DNA of 64,000 bases from Herbiconiux sp. VKM Ac-1786 (GTDB taxonomy: Bacteria; Actinomycetota; Actinomycetes; Actinomycetales; Microbacteriaceae). The stretch's first letter is position 1; every line of letters begins with the position of its first letter. A program made the translations under genes and the position numbers. Under the pieces are notes generated by a model. The model was not told the origin of the DNA, did not search any database, and saw only the letters and a program-made list of their open reading frames with translations. Shown here piece after piece: positions 12,176 to 20,263 of the stretch. The stretch is taken from positions 1 through 64,000 of the forward strand of contig NZ_JADKSG010000001.1 of assembly GCF_015350805.1 (NCBI RefSeq). Reading direction: 5' to 3'.

Positions 12176-13216
12176 CTAGACCACCATTCCGAACTGCTGG
12201 GAGAAGCGCACGTCGCCCTCGACCATGTCGCGCATGTCGTTGAGGTCGTTGCGGAACTGCAGGGTGCGCTCGATGCCCATGCCGAACGCGAAGCCCGAGT
12301 ACTCGTCGGGGTCGATGCCCGCCGAGCGGAGCACGTTGGGGTTCACCATGCCGCAGCCGCCCCACTCCACCCAGCGCGCGCCGCCCTTGGCATTGGGCTG
12401 CCAGACGTCCATCTCGGCGCTCGGCTCGGTGAAGGGGAAGTAGTTGGGGCGCAGGCGGATCTTCGCGCCCTCGCCGAACATCTGCGTGGCGAAGTGCTCG
12501 AGCGTGCCGCGGAGGTGCGCCATGGTGAGGCCCTTATCGATGGCAATGCCCTCGACCTGGCTGAACACCGGGGTGTGCGTGGCGTCGAGCTCGTCGGTGC
12601 GGTAGACGCGGCCGGGCGCGATCACGTACACGGGCAGCGGGCGCTCGAGCAGGCTCCGCACCTGCACGGGGCTGGTGTGGGTGCGGAGCACGAGGTGCGA
12701 CTCGGGCGGGTCGATGAAGAAGGTGTCCTGCATCGCGCGGGCCGGGTGGTCGGCGTCGAAGTTCAGGGCGTCGAAGTTGAACCACTCGCTCTCGACCTCG
12801 GGGCCCTCGGCGACCTCCCACCCCATGCCGACGAAGATGTCGGCGATGCGGTCTTGCAGCAGGGAGAGCGGATGGCGGGCGCCAATGCGGCGTCGGCTGG
12901 GCAGGGCCGTCACGTCGACCGTCTCGGCGGCCAGCTTCTGGGCCTCCTCGAGGGCGACGACCTCGGTCTCGCGAGACGCGATGGCCTGGTTGACCCGGGC
13001 GCGGGCCTGGCCGACGAGCTTGCCGGCGGCGGCCTTCTGGTCGCCCGGCAGCGACTTGATCTGCGCGTTGAGCGTGGCGAGCGTCGAGCCCTCCCCCGCG
13101 TGGGCGGAGCGCACGGCGCGGAGCTCGGCGGAGTCGGTGGCGGTCGCGAGGGCTGCGAGCGCCGCGTCGACCGCGTCGCTCACCGCCTGCTCGGTGATGG
13201 CGATGGGTTCAGACAC
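12176..13216 (-). CDS. pheS: phenylalanyl-tRNA synthetase alpha subunit
   Basis: Catalytic subunit of PheRS. It carries an N-terminal coiled-coil segment (about 1-90), then class II motifs: FDALNFDADHPARAMQDTF, the TSPVQVRSLLE loop and motif 3 in GMGIERTLQFRN. The GTG at 13216 is preferred (product starts SEPIAITEQ, 346 aa); a TTG three codons upstream is possible. No ribosome-binding site is visible, but a TAAACT -10-like hexamer (13230-13225) ends eight bases before the GTG, which would suit a leaderless message. Confidence 0.95.
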   Translation of the reverse strand: MSEPIAITEQAVSDAVDAALAALATATDSAELRAVRSAHAGEGSTLATLNAQIKSLPGDQKAAAGKLVGQARARVNQAIASRETEVVALEEAQKLAAETVDVTALPSRRRIGARHPLSLLQDRIADIFVGMGWEVAEGPEVESEWFNFDALNFDADHPARAMQDTFFIDPPESHLVLRTHTSPVQVRSLLERPLPVYVIAPGRVYRTDELDATHTPVFSQVEGIAIDKGLTMAHLRGTLEHFATQMFGEGAKIRLRPNYFPFTEPSAEMDVWQPNAKGGARWVEWGGCGMVNPNVLRSAGIDPDEYSGFAFGMGIERTLQFRNDLNDMRDMVEGDVRFSQQFGMVV

Positions 13217-13276
13217 GAGGCACAAGTTTACGGGGTGCGGTGCGGTTGCGCCGCCCGATCTGTTCCGTCGCCGCGT

Positions 13277-14197
13277 CTATTCCGTCGCGGCGTTCTCGGG
13301 GTTGCCGTTCGCCGCCGCCAGCGGGCCCGGCATGGCGCGACCGCCCTGCTCCCCGCCGTCGAGCAGCACCGGCGCTGCCTTCGGCGAGCGGCGGCGGGCC
13401 AGCCGCCGCGCGACCCACGACAGGGTGAGGTTGATCGCCAGGTAGATCACGAGGGTGATGAGGAACAGCGTGAAGAGGTAGCGGTTGCCGTAGAAGCTCG
13501 ACAGGTTGTTCATCGTGGTGCGGATCAGCTCGTTGTACCCGACGATGTAGCCGAGGCTGGTGTCTTTCAGCAGCACGACGAGCTGGGCAACGATGATCGG
13601 CAGCATCTGGCGGAACGCCTGCGGGAACTCGATCTGCAGCTTGGTCTGCAGCCGGGTGAGGCCGAGGCTCAGCCCGGCCTCGCGCTGGCCGCGCGGCAGC
13701 GAGACGATGCCCGCCCGCAGGGCCTCGCCGATCAGGGCACCGTTGTAGATCGCCAGGGCGATGACGACCGCCCAGAACGCCCCGGTCGACCCGACGAGCA
13801 GGATGAACAGCATCATCAGCAGCACGGGCATGCCGCGGAAGAACTCGAGCACGATCGTCGTCGGCACCCGCACGACGGCGAGCGGTGAGGTGCGGAGCAG
13901 CGCGAAGAGCACGCCGATCACGAGGGCGCCCGCCGCGGCGATGGCCGCCGCCTGCAGCGTGCCGAGCACACCGCGCCCCACCGCACCCCAGAACTCGGGG
14001 TCGGTGACGAGCTTCTCCCAGCGCGTCCAGTCGAAGTAGCCCGGCAGCGTGATGCCGCCGGACTCGCGCGGCTGGGCGAGGGTGAAGACGATCCAGGCGA
14101 GGCCGGCGAGCACGACCACGATGACGATCGCCGATGCGATGCGGGAGCGCCGCTTGGCGCGCGGGCCCGGGGCGTCGAACAGGACGGAGGCGCTCAT
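13277..14197 (-). CDS. gluD: glutamate/amino-acid ABC transporter permease (GluD type)
   Basis: Membrane subunit of a polar amino-acid importer. The ATG at 14197 overlaps the previous stop (ATGA) and gives 306 residues. It has a first membrane helix at about 20-42, a periplasmic stretch (PRESGGITLPGYFDW), and the HisM/GlnP permease core with the EAA-type cytoplasmic loop EALRAGIVSLPRGQREAGLSLG. The hydrophilic C-terminal tail of about 40 residues is Pro/Ala/Gly-rich. Last gene of the gluABCD-like operon; substrate assigned by similarity of gene order to the corynebacterial glutamate system. Confidence 0.88.
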   Translation of the reverse strand: MSASVLFDAPGPRAKRRSRIASAIVIVVVLAGLAWIVFTLAQPRESGGITLPGYFDWTRWEKLVTDPEFWGAVGRGVLGTLQAAAIAAAGALVIGVLFALLRTSPLAVVRVPTTIVLEFFRGMPVLLMMLFILLVGSTGAFWAVVIALAIYNGALIGEALRAGIVSLPRGQREAGLSLGLTRLQTKLQIEFPQAFRQMLPIIVAQLVVLLKDTSLGYIVGYNELIRTTMNNLSSFYGNRYLFTLFLITLVIYLAINLTLSWVARRLARRRSPKAAPVLLDGGEQGGRAMPGPLAAANGNPENAATE

Positions 14198-14841
14198 CGC
14201 TGCACCGCGAATCTCTTCTCGAGCCGGCCGGCGAGGATGCCGAGCGGGATGGTGATGACGAGGTAGAAGGTGGCCACCGCGAGCAGCACGGCGATCACCG
14301 CGTTGCCGTTGGCGTTGGCCAGCGTGCGGCCGACCCCGAAGAGCTCGGCCACGAAGAAGGCGCCGGCGACCGAGGTGTTCTTGGTCAGGGCGATCAGCAC
14401 GTTGATCAGCGGCGGGATGACCATCCGGAACGCCTGCGGGAAGATGACGATGCTCACCGTCTGACCGAAGCCGAGCCCGAGGCTCCGCGCGGCCTCGGCC
14501 TGGCCGACGGGCACGCCGTTGATGCCCGAGCGCAGGGCCTCCGCCACGAAGGGCGAGGTGTAGGCGGTGAGGCCGATGATGGCGCACCAGAAGTAGGGCA
14601 GCTCCGAGCCGAGGTACGGCAGGATGATCGCGCAGAAGAACAGCACGAGCGTGAGCGGGGTGTTGCGCAGCAGCTCGGTGTAGACGGCGGCGACGCTCGA
14701 GAGCGCCGGCACGGGCGAGATGCGCATGGCGGCGACGATCGTGCCGACCACGAGCGCTCCGAGCCCCGCGATGAGGAGCAGCGAGAGCGTCTGGCCGAAG
14801 CCCTCGAGGTAAGCCGGCAGGTTGTCGATGACGACGTTCAC
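14194..14841 (-). CDS. gluC: glutamate/amino-acid ABC transporter permease (GluC type)
   Basis: The 215-residue product is a five-helix HisM-family permease with the cytoplasmic coupling loop EALRSGINGVPVGQAEAARSLG. Two GTG codons are possible starts; the one at 14841 is chosen because GAGGAG lies five bases upstream, whereas the GTG at 14847 would touch the same site with no spacing. Product then begins with VNVVIDNLPAYLEGFGQT. It follows gluB after an 85-base gap holding a 13-bp perfect hairpin, and overlaps gluD. Confidence 0.89.
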   Translation of the reverse strand: MNVVIDNLPAYLEGFGQTLSLLLIAGLGALVVGTIVAAMRISPVPALSSVAAVYTELLRNTPLTLVLFFCAIILPYLGSELPYFWCAIIGLTAYTSPFVAEALRSGINGVPVGQAEAARSLGLGFGQTVSIVIFPQAFRMVIPPLINVLIALTKNTSVAGAFFVAELFGVGRTLANANGNAVIAVLLAVATFYLVITIPLGILAGRLEKRFAVQR

Positions 14842-14889
14842 TCGCACTCCTCTCTATCGGTCTGGTCGGTGGGTGGGAACGGGCAGGGA

Positions 14890-14919
14890 GGTGGGGAGCC
14901 GCCGGAGCGGCTCCCCACC
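14890..14919 (-). promoter_or_regulatory. intercistronic hairpin between gluB and gluC
   Basis: A perfect 13-bp inverted repeat, GGTGGGGAGCCGC and its complement, is separated by a four-base loop (TCCG on the minus strand). It begins seven bases after the gluB stop codon and ends about 49 bases before gluC. There is no following T-run, so it is better read as an mRNA-stabilising or partial-termination structure that leaves gluB mRNA in excess over the permease genes. That pattern is known for other binding-protein transporters; the role here is inferred. Confidence 0.65.
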
Positions 14920-14926
14920 GGAGGGA

Positions 14927-15793
14927 TCAGTAGCGGTCGACCGCCGGGGGCTCGACGAACGGCAGCACGGCGCCGGCCGTCTCGTTCCACGCCTCCTCGT
15001 AGGAGCCGTCCTCGTAGGACTCCTCGAGGGTGTCGTTGATGAAGGTGCGGAAGTCGGTGTCGTCCTTCGCGAGGCCGATGCCGTAGGGCTCCTCGGTGAA
15101 GGGCTTGCCGACGACCTGGAACTCGCCCTCGTTCTGCGCGGCGAGGCCGGCGAGGATGACGTTGTCGGTCGAGACCGCCACGACCTGGCCCGTGCGCAGC
15201 GGCTCGAGGCAGTTCGTGTAGGTGTCGGTGAGCACCACGTCGGCGCCGAGCGCCTCGAGGTTGGCCGCCGGCGTCGAGCCGGTGACCGAGCAGACCTTCT
15301 GGCCGACCAGGTCGTCCTCGGTCTTGATGTCGTCGTTGTCGCTCAGGGTCAGGATGCTCTGGCCGGCGGTGTAGTAGGGACCTGCGAAGGAGATGACCTC
15401 CTTGCGCTTGTCGTTGATCGTGTAGGTCGCCACCACGATGTCGACCTCGCCGTTCTGGATGAAGGGCTCGCGGTTGGCCGAGACCGTCTCGACCCAGTTG
15501 ATCTTGTCGTCGTCGATGCCGAGCTTGTCGGCGATGATCTTGCCGATCTCGACGTCGAAGCCCTCGGGCGTGCCGTCGGGGCCGACGAGCCCGAACAGGG
15601 GCTGGTCGAACTTGGTGCCGATGGTGATCTCGCCGGCGCTGGACAGGCGCTCCATGGTCGAGCCGGCCGCGAAGGTGGGCGCCGCCTCGGGCGTCTCCTC
15701 GCTGTCGGCGGCGTCGTCGGACCCCGCGCATCCCGTCAGGACCAGGGCGGTCGCCGCGGCGAGTGCGAAGAACGATAGCTTCGTGTGCTTCAT
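14927..15793 (-). CDS. gluB: glutamate-binding lipoprotein of ABC importer
   Basis: The 288-residue product has a lipoprotein signal peptide with lipobox LTGC (cysteine 22), so it should be anchored to the outer face of the membrane. The rest is a type 3 solute-binding fold: GEITIGTKFDQPLFG, GFDVEIGKIIADKLG, and NGEVDIVVATYTIND. It captures an amino acid, probably glutamate, for the GluC/GluD channel. Two cysteines (CSVTGS and TNCLEPL) may form a disulfide. It sits second in the operon after gluA, as in corynebacteria. Confidence 0.92.
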   Translation of the reverse strand: MKHTKLSFFALAAATALVLTGCAGSDDAADSEETPEAAPTFAAGSTMERLSSAGEITIGTKFDQPLFGLVGPDGTPEGFDVEIGKIIADKLGIDDDKINWVETVSANREPFIQNGEVDIVVATYTINDKRKEVISFAGPYYTAGQSILTLSDNDDIKTEDDLVGQKVCSVTGSTPAANLEALGADVVLTDTYTNCLEPLRTGQVVAVSTDNVILAGLAAQNEGEFQVVGKPFTEEPYGIGLAKDDTDFRTFINDTLEESYEDGSYEEAWNETAGAVLPFVEPPAVDRY

Positions 15794-15850
15794 TGGTCGT
15801 ACCTCTCGTGTGCTGTGTTCCCCGCGGCAGACGCGCGGGATGGTTCCCGC

Positions 15851-16630
15851 CTAGTGGGCGAGGATCTTGGAGAGGAAGTCCTTCGCTCTCGGTGACTGGG
15901 GGTTGCCGAAGAACTGCTCGGGCGCAGCCTCTTCCTCGATGCGGCCGTCGGCCATGAAGAGCACGCGGTCGGCCGCCTTGCGCGCGAAGCCCATCTCGTG
16001 GGTCACGACGATCATCGTCATGCCGTCTTTCGCGAGGCCGACCATGACGTCGAGCACCTCGTTGATCATCTCCGGGTCGAGCGCGCTGGTGGGCTCGTCG
16101 AGCAGGATGAGCTTGGGCTCCATGGCGAGCGACCGCGCGATCGCCACGCGCTGCTGCTGGCCACCCGAGAGCTGGGCCGGCATCTTCTTCGCCTGGTTGG
16201 CGACGCCCACGCGCTCGAGCAGGGTCATGGCGCGCGCCTCGGCGTCTTTCCGCGACAGCCCCCGCACCTTCATCGGGGCGAGGGTCACGTTCTCGAGCAC
16301 CGTCTTGTGCGCGAAGAGGTTGAACGACTGGAACACCATGCCCACGTCGGCCCGCAGCGTCGCGAGCTCGCGCCCCTCGCTCGGCAGCACCGTGCCGTCG
16401 ATGGTGATGGTGCCGGAGTCGATGGTCTCGAGCCGGTTGATCGCCCGGCAGAACGTGGACTTGCCGGAGCCCGAGGGCCCGATGACCACGACGACCTCGC
16501 CGCGGGCGACGGTGGTGGAGATGTCTTTGAGGACGTGCAGCTCACCGAAGTGCTTGTCGACGTGGTCGATCACGACCAGCGGGCCCTCGGCACCACCTGA
16601 CACTCGAACAGGGGTATCGGCGGATTTCAT
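15851..16630 (-). CDS. gluA: glutamate/amino-acid ABC transporter ATP-binding protein
   Basis: ATPase that powers the importer. The ATG at 16630 gives 259 residues. Walker A is GPSGSGKST, the signature is LSGGQQQRVAIARSL, Walker B LILLDEPTSALDPE, and the H-loop VTHEMGFA. The N-terminus is about 17 residues longer than typical GlnQ/GluA proteins and polar. First gene of the operon; its 72-base upstream gap (16631-16702) contains a short inverted repeat CACCC/GGGTG (16642-16660 region) that might be an operator, but no firm promoter was identified. Confidence 0.93.
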   Translation of the reverse strand: MKSADTPVRVSGGAEGPLVVIDHVDKHFGELHVLKDISTTVARGEVVVVIGPSGSGKSTFCRAINRLETIDSGTITIDGTVLPSEGRELATLRADVGMVFQSFNLFAHKTVLENVTLAPMKVRGLSRKDAEARAMTLLERVGVANQAKKMPAQLSGGQQQRVAIARSLAMEPKLILLDEPTSALDPEMINEVLDVMVGLAKDGMTMIVVTHEMGFARKAADRVLFMADGRIEEEAAPEQFFGNPQSPRAKDFLSKILAH

Positions 16631-16702
16631 GATGAAAACCCAACCACACCCGTTCGGGGGGTGCAATTCGAGAAGCGCTTCTGTAACCGAAGCGAAACAT
16701 TC

Positions 16703-17503
16703 TCAGGAGCGCAGGGCGAAGGCGCTCTCGTACAGGCACACCGACGCGGCGGTGGCGAGGTTCAGCGACTCGGCCTGGCCGTAGATCGGCAGCGAGACGG
16801 CCCGGTCGACGGCGGCGAGGTCGTCGTCGGTGAGCCCTCGGGCCTCGTTTCCGAAGACCCAGGCGGTGGGCTTCGCGAGGAGGCCTGCGGTGCGCACGTC
16901 GAGCAGGTCGTCGCCCTTGATGTCGGCGGCGAGGGCCTGCAGACCGGCCTCGCGGGCGCGGCGAAGCACGTCGTCGAGGGTCGCCTCAACGGCGACCGGG
17001 AGGTGGAACAGCGAGCCCGTGGTCGAGCGCACCACCTTGGGGTTGTAGAGGTCGACCGAGCGCCCCGTCAGGATGACCGCGTCGGCACCCGCCGCATCCG
17101 CCGCCCGGATGATCGTGCCCGCGTTGCCGGGGTCGCGAACCTCCTCCAGCACCGCGACGAGACGCGGGCCGGCGGCGAAGATGTCTTTCAGGGCCGTGGG
17201 GAACTGGCGGCAGACGGCGATGAAGCCCTGCGGCGTCACGGTGTCGGCCATCGAGTCGAGCACCGGCTCGGTGACGAACTCGACGTCGATGCCGGCGTCG
17301 GAGGCCCGCCGCGCGATGTCGGCGTGGCGCTCCAGCGCCGTCGGAGTGGCGAACAGGTCGATCACGAGGTGCGGCGCGAACGTCAGCGCCTCGACGACCG
17401 CCTGCGGCCCCTCCAAGAGGAAGAGCCCGGTCTCGGACCGGGCTCCCTTCTTGGCGAGTTTCGCCACAGCCCGAACGCGCGGTGATCGCGGATTGTCGAG
17501 CAT
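16703..17503 (-). CDS. TrmH/SpoU-family 23S rRNA 2'-O-methyltransferase
   Basis: The 266-residue product has an N-terminal substrate-binding domain (about 1-95, FLLEGPQAVVEAL) and a SpoU knot domain with motif 1 DPGNAGTIIRAADAAGADAVIL, motif 2 VFGNEARGL and motif 3 LPIYGQAESLNLATAAS. It would methylate a ribose in 23S rRNA using S-adenosylmethionine. Mycobacteria have a homologous gene (tsnR) in the same place after rplT, so it may be co-transcribed with infC-rpmI-rplT. The exact target nucleotide cannot be deduced. Confidence 0.92.
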   Translation of the reverse strand: MLDNPRSPRVRAVAKLAKKGARSETGLFLLEGPQAVVEALTFAPHLVIDLFATPTALERHADIARRASDAGIDVEFVTEPVLDSMADTVTPQGFIAVCRQFPTALKDIFAAGPRLVAVLEEVRDPGNAGTIIRAADAAGADAVILTGRSVDLYNPKVVRSTTGSLFHLPVAVEATLDDVLRRAREAGLQALAADIKGDDLLDVRTAGLLAKPTAWVFGNEARGLTDDDLAAVDRAVSLPIYGQAESLNLATAASVCLYESAFALRS

Positions 17504-17545
17504 GCGGCTGGCTCTCTTCTGTTGTGTGTCGTGCAGCGGCTGAGG

Positions 17546-17932
17546 CTACGCGGCGGTCTTCGGAGCCGAGGTGTCGGCGGGAAGAGCGGCCTTGGCGCTC
17601 GCGACGATCGACGCGAAGGTGGCGGGCTCGTTCACGGCGAGCTCGGCCAGGATGCGGCGGTCGACCTCGATGCCGGCCAGGGCGAGGCCCTGGATGAGGC
17701 GGTTGTAGGTCAGGCCGTTCGCACGCGACGCGGCGTTGATGCGCTGGATCCACAGGCGGCGGAAGTCGCCCTTGCGCGCACGGCGGTCACGGTAGGAGTA
17801 GACGAGGGAGTGGGTGACCTGCTCCTTGGCCTTGCGGTACAGACGCGACCGCTGACCGCGGTAGCCCTCGGCGCGCTCGAGGATGACCCGACGCTTCTTG
17901 TGGGCGTTGACAGCCCTCTTCACTCTTGCCAT
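17546..17932 (-). CDS. rplT: 50S ribosomal protein L20
   Basis: The 128-residue product starts [15 protein letters not shown] and has the L20 core KGYRG-like region (here [18 protein letters not shown]) and [18 protein letters not shown]20 is an early 23S rRNA-binding assembly protein. It follows rpmI after 43 bases in the conserved infC-rpmI-rplT operon. The C-terminal tail (about 115-128, [13 protein letters not shown]) is a short Ala/Pro extension. Confidence 0.98.
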   Translation of the reverse strand: MARVKRAVNAHKKRRVILERAEGYRGQRSRLYRKAKEQVTHSLVYSYRDRRARKGDFRRLWIQRINAASRANGLTYNRLIQGLALAGIEVDRRILAELAVNEPATFASIVASAKAALPADTSAPKTAA

Positions 17933-17975
17933 TGCTCTTCTTCTTTCTCGTCTAGGTCGGCTGCTGCAGCGGTGG

Positions 17976-18170
17976 CTACAGGCCGAGAAGCTTCTTGGCG
18001 ACCTTGGTGTCGGCCTTGGACAGCACCTGGTCCTTGTTCAGGCGAGCCTTGCGCCCGGGAGCCTTGACCTCCAGGTTGTGGCGCATACCGGCCTGCTGCT
18101 TCATGATCTTTCCGCTGCCGGTGACCTTGAAACGCTTCTTGGCACCGGAGTGCGTCTTCTGCTTGGGCAT
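17976..18170 (-). CDS. rpmI: 50S ribosomal protein L35
   Basis: The 64-residue basic product starts [20 protein letters not shown] and contains RHNLEVK, standard for bacterial L35. It has a good upstream AAGGAG site. It lies between infC and rplT, 54 bases after infC, and forms part of the 50S subunit. Confidence 0.98.
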   Translation of the reverse strand: MPKQKTHSGAKKRFKVTGSGKIMKQQAGMRHNLEVKAPGRKARLNKDQVLSKADTKVAKKLLGL

Positions 18171-18224
18171 GGTTCTCCTTGTGTTGTTCGGGCTTTTCGC
18201 GGCCGGGGAGGCCGGTCGGGATTA

Positions 18225-18851
18225 CTACTCGGCCGAGGTGGCCGGAGCTGCCGGCTCGTCGCCGGGGTTCGTGGGGGCCGGCTCGTGAGCTCGGGCCTTG
18301 TTCGCATCGCGCTTCGCGTTCTGCTCGGCCTTGGCCTCTGACTTGTTCTTCAGCGGGCCGATGACCATGACCATGTTGCGGCCGTCGATGGTCGGGGTCG
18401 ACTCGACGGTGCCGAACTCGGAGACGTCTTCCGCGAAGCGCTGGAGCAGACGCACGCCCTGGTCGGGACGCGACTGCTCACGACCGCGGAAGAGGATCAT
18501 CGCCTTGACCTTGTCGCCCGCCTTGAGGAAGCCCTCGGCGCGCTTGCGCTTGGTCTCGTAGTCGTGCACGTCGATCTTCAGGCGGAAGCGCACCTCCTTG
18601 AGGATGGTGTTCGCCTGGTTGCGGCGGGCCTCCTTGGCCTTCTGCGCGGCTTCGTACTTGAACTTTCCGTAGTCCATGATCTTCGCGACCGGGGGCTTGG
18701 AGTTGGGCGCGACCTCGACGAGGTCGAGGTCAGCCTCCTGGGCGAGCCGGAGCGCGACGTCGATGCTGACGACGCCGACCTGCTCGCCACCGGGGCCCAC
18801 GAGGCGGACCTCGGGGACACGGATACGGTCGTTTGTACGGGGATCGCTGAT
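18225..18851 (-). CDS. infC: translation initiation factor IF-3, apparent ATC start
   Basis: IF-3 keeps the 30S subunit free and checks start codons. The N-domain begins [18 protein letters not shown], followed by a linker helix ([17 protein letters not shown]) and the C-domain (KEVRFRLKI...[12 protein letters not shown]). A perfect AAGGAG (18863-18858) lies six bases before an ATC codon at 18851, exactly where family members start; this gives 208 residues. The nearest standard start in frame is a TTG 12 codons upstream (18887) with no ribosome-binding site. Non-AUG starts are known for infC (AUU in E. coli) and give IF-3 autoregulation. The C-terminus has a 30-residue Ala/Pro-rich tail. Confidence 0.93.
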   Translation of the reverse strand: MSDPRTNDRIRVPEVRLVGPGGEQVGVVSIDVALRLAQEADLDLVEVAPNSKPPVAKIMDYGKFKYEAAQKAKEARRNQANTILKEVRFRLKIDVHDYETKRKRAEGFLKAGDKVKAMILFRGREQSRPDQGVRLLQRFAEDVSEFGTVESTPTIDGRNMVMVIGPLKNKSEAKAEQNAKRDANKARAHEPAPTNPGDEPAAPATSAE

Positions 18852-18863
18852 GCGTTGCTCCTT
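18849..18863 (-). promoter_or_regulatory. ribosome-binding site and non-canonical ATC start of infC
   Basis: On the minus strand AAGGAG (18863-18858), spacer CAACGC and ATC (18851-18849) are in line. The site is the best ribosome-binding match for this gene and decides the start. Because IF-3 discriminates against such codons, this layout predicts negative feedback of infC and perhaps the two ribosomal-protein genes behind it. Confidence 0.75.
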
Positions 18864-18931
18864 AGTTTCGTGTCTGGGCGAAAGCAAGGAACCACGCGCG
18901 CTCGCGAATTCTCATTCGCATCACGGCACGT

Positions 18932-19069
18932 CACACCCGGTCTTCCCGCCGGAGCGGGAGGGGTGTGCAGACCCGGTAACCTGATGAAGCGGTATGCGCG
19001 GGTGGGAGATTCTCCACTTTCGTACTGGGGCCGATGACCCCAGAGCCTCGAAGAGTCTAGCAGAGACTC
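18932..19069 (-). promoter_or_regulatory. structured 5' leader and candidate promoter of infC operon
   Basis: The 209 bases between infC and the divergent gene hold a TAGACT -10-like hexamer (19059-19054) inside a GAGTCT/AGACTC inverted repeat (19053-19069); the -35 is poor. Downstream in the transcript come a CTGGGG/CCCCAG hairpin (19025-19043) and a nested structure in which CACACCC pairs with GGGTGTG (18932-18967) around a TCCCGC/GCGGGA stem with a four-base loop. The predicted leader is about 195 bases long, typical of autoregulated infC or L20 operons. Pairing is seen; function is inferred. Confidence 0.5.
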
Positions 19070-19096
19070 GCCCCGAACAGTAAGGACTTCTTCGCG

Positions 19097-19447
19097 ATGA
19101 GCGACTCCAGCCACTTCGACGACAGCTCAGACGCCATCCGCGACATCGCGGAGGTGCCGGCCGTCGAGGTCATCACGACCACCGCGGTGCACCTCATGAG
19201 CGCCGCCGCCGTGAAGTGCGGCCTGGCCGACGACCCCGATCTCGAGCTCGACCTCGACGAGGCGCGCAAGCTCATCACGGCCCTCGCGGGGCTCGTCACC
19301 GCGTCGGCGCCGTTCCTCGGAGACCAACACGCCCGCAGCCTGCGCGACGGGCTGCGGTCGCTGCAGCTGGCGTTCCGCGAGGCGTCCGCGGTGCCCGACG
19401 CCATCGGCGAGGGCCCGGGCGAGAAGTACACCGGCCCCGTCAGCTGA
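19097..19447 (+). CDS. DUF1844 family protein
   Basis: The 116-residue cytoplasmic protein matches the actinobacterial DUF1844 family: TAVHLMSAAAVKCGL, then DLDEARKLITALAGLVTASAPFLGDQHARSLRDGLRSLQLAFREAS. It is all-helical by appearance, with an acidic N-terminus. Its function is unknown. The gene is divergent from infC, and this neighbourhood is conserved in actinobacteria, which hints at a role near translation, but nothing in the sequence shows it. Its stop and the sseB stop both lie in one palindrome (19444-19457). Confidence 0.9.
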   Translation: MSDSSHFDDSSDAIRDIAEVPAVEVITTTAVHLMSAAAVKCGLADDPDLELDLDEARKLITALAGLVTASAPFLGDQHARSLRDGLRSLQLAFREASAVPDAIGEGPGEKYTGPVS

Positions 19448-19457
19448 GCCGGCTCAG
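19444..19457. repeat. palindrome containing both convergent stop codons
   Basis: CTGAGCCGGCTCAG is a perfect 14-bp palindrome. The TGA of the DUF1844 gene (19445-19447) and the TGA of sseB on the other strand (19456-19454) are in its two arms. It may serve as a minimal shared terminator; it has no loop and no T-run, so a role is uncertain. Confidence 0.5.
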
Positions 19458-20263
19458 GGCAGGGCGGTCAGGCGCACCCCGAGCGAGTCGACGCGCTCCG
19501 CGATGAGCGGATGCGCGGCCCAGCGCTCCTGCAGGCGTGACGTCAGCGCGCCGAGCGCCGCCTGGTCGAGCCCGGGCACGAGGGCCAGCACGACCACGAC
19601 GTCGTGCCCGAGCATCCGGTAGCCGGGGTCGCCGGCCACCAGGCGGAGGGCCGCCACCGCGGGTTCGCCGGCGATGCTGGCCTCGAACGCGGCGAGCACC
19701 TCGGGGTCATCCACCGCGGGCACCCACGGGGTGCTGCGGGCGATGGCCCAGACCGCGGGGCGGCGCAGCACGAACTCGGTCGCGGAGCCCGGGTCGAGCA
19801 CGATCAGCTCGGTGTCCTCGGCGACGGCGGCCAGCGCCATGCGGGGCGCGGCGACCGGGATCGGGCGGGCCGTGGGGTTCCAGGCGCCGAGCGCCGCCAC
19901 CGAGGTGAAGGCCGGGAGGACGGTGCGGCCGCCGGGGCCGGCGACCGTGACGAGGGAGAGCTCCTGCGTCTTGTCGACGCGGAGGCCCGTGTCGGTCACG
20001 CCCTCGTCGCCGGCGTGGGCCACGAGCGGGACGAGCAGGCGCACGTCGCGGACGGCGTCGACCACTGCATCCGGAGACCCCTCGCCCGCGCGGAACGCCG
20101 TCAGCGCAGCGAGGAGCGCGGGCGGGGCGCTGCCGTCGTCGTCGCTCGGGGTGCCGTGCGAGTCGAAGTGCCGCCCCTGCCAGGGCTGACCGGCGGAGTC
20201 GGCGAAGTGGGAGGGCAGGGAACGGGCCGCGGGCGGGCCGTCGTGCCCGGTGTCGTCAGTCAG
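19454..20263 (-). CDS. SseB family protein, probable CTG start
   Basis: Contains the SseB N-terminal domain, with [45 protein letters not shown] and the TQELSLVTV...[10 protein letters not shown] strands. Function in actinobacteria is unknown. The conserved N-terminus lies upstream of the first ATG/GTG/TTG in frame (GTG at 20065). No standard start exists between that GTG and 20263, where a CTG overlaps the priA stop (TCTGACTGA). Starting there gives 269 residues and full family coverage, so I annotate the CTG. Ribosome-binding sequence is weak; coupling to priA is likely. Confidence 0.75.
   Translation of the reverse strand: MTDDTGHDGPPAARSLPSHFADSAGQPWQGRHFDSHGTPSDDDGSAPPALLAALTAFRAGEGSPDAVVDAVRDVRLLVPLVAHAGDEGVTDTGLRVDKTQELSLVTVAGPGGRTVLPAFTSVAALGAWNPTARPIPVAAPRMALAAVAEDTELIVLDPGSATEFVLRRPAVWAIARSTPWVPAVDDPEVLAAFEASIAGEPAVAALRLVAGDPGYRMLGHDVVVVLALVPGLDQAALGALTSRLQERWAAHPLIAERVDSLGVRLTALP

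Noticed and set aside
19454-20065. Starting sseB at the GTG at 20065
   Set aside because: This would remove the conserved ADSAGQPW and [14 protein letters not shown] segments, so a non-standard upstream start is preferred.
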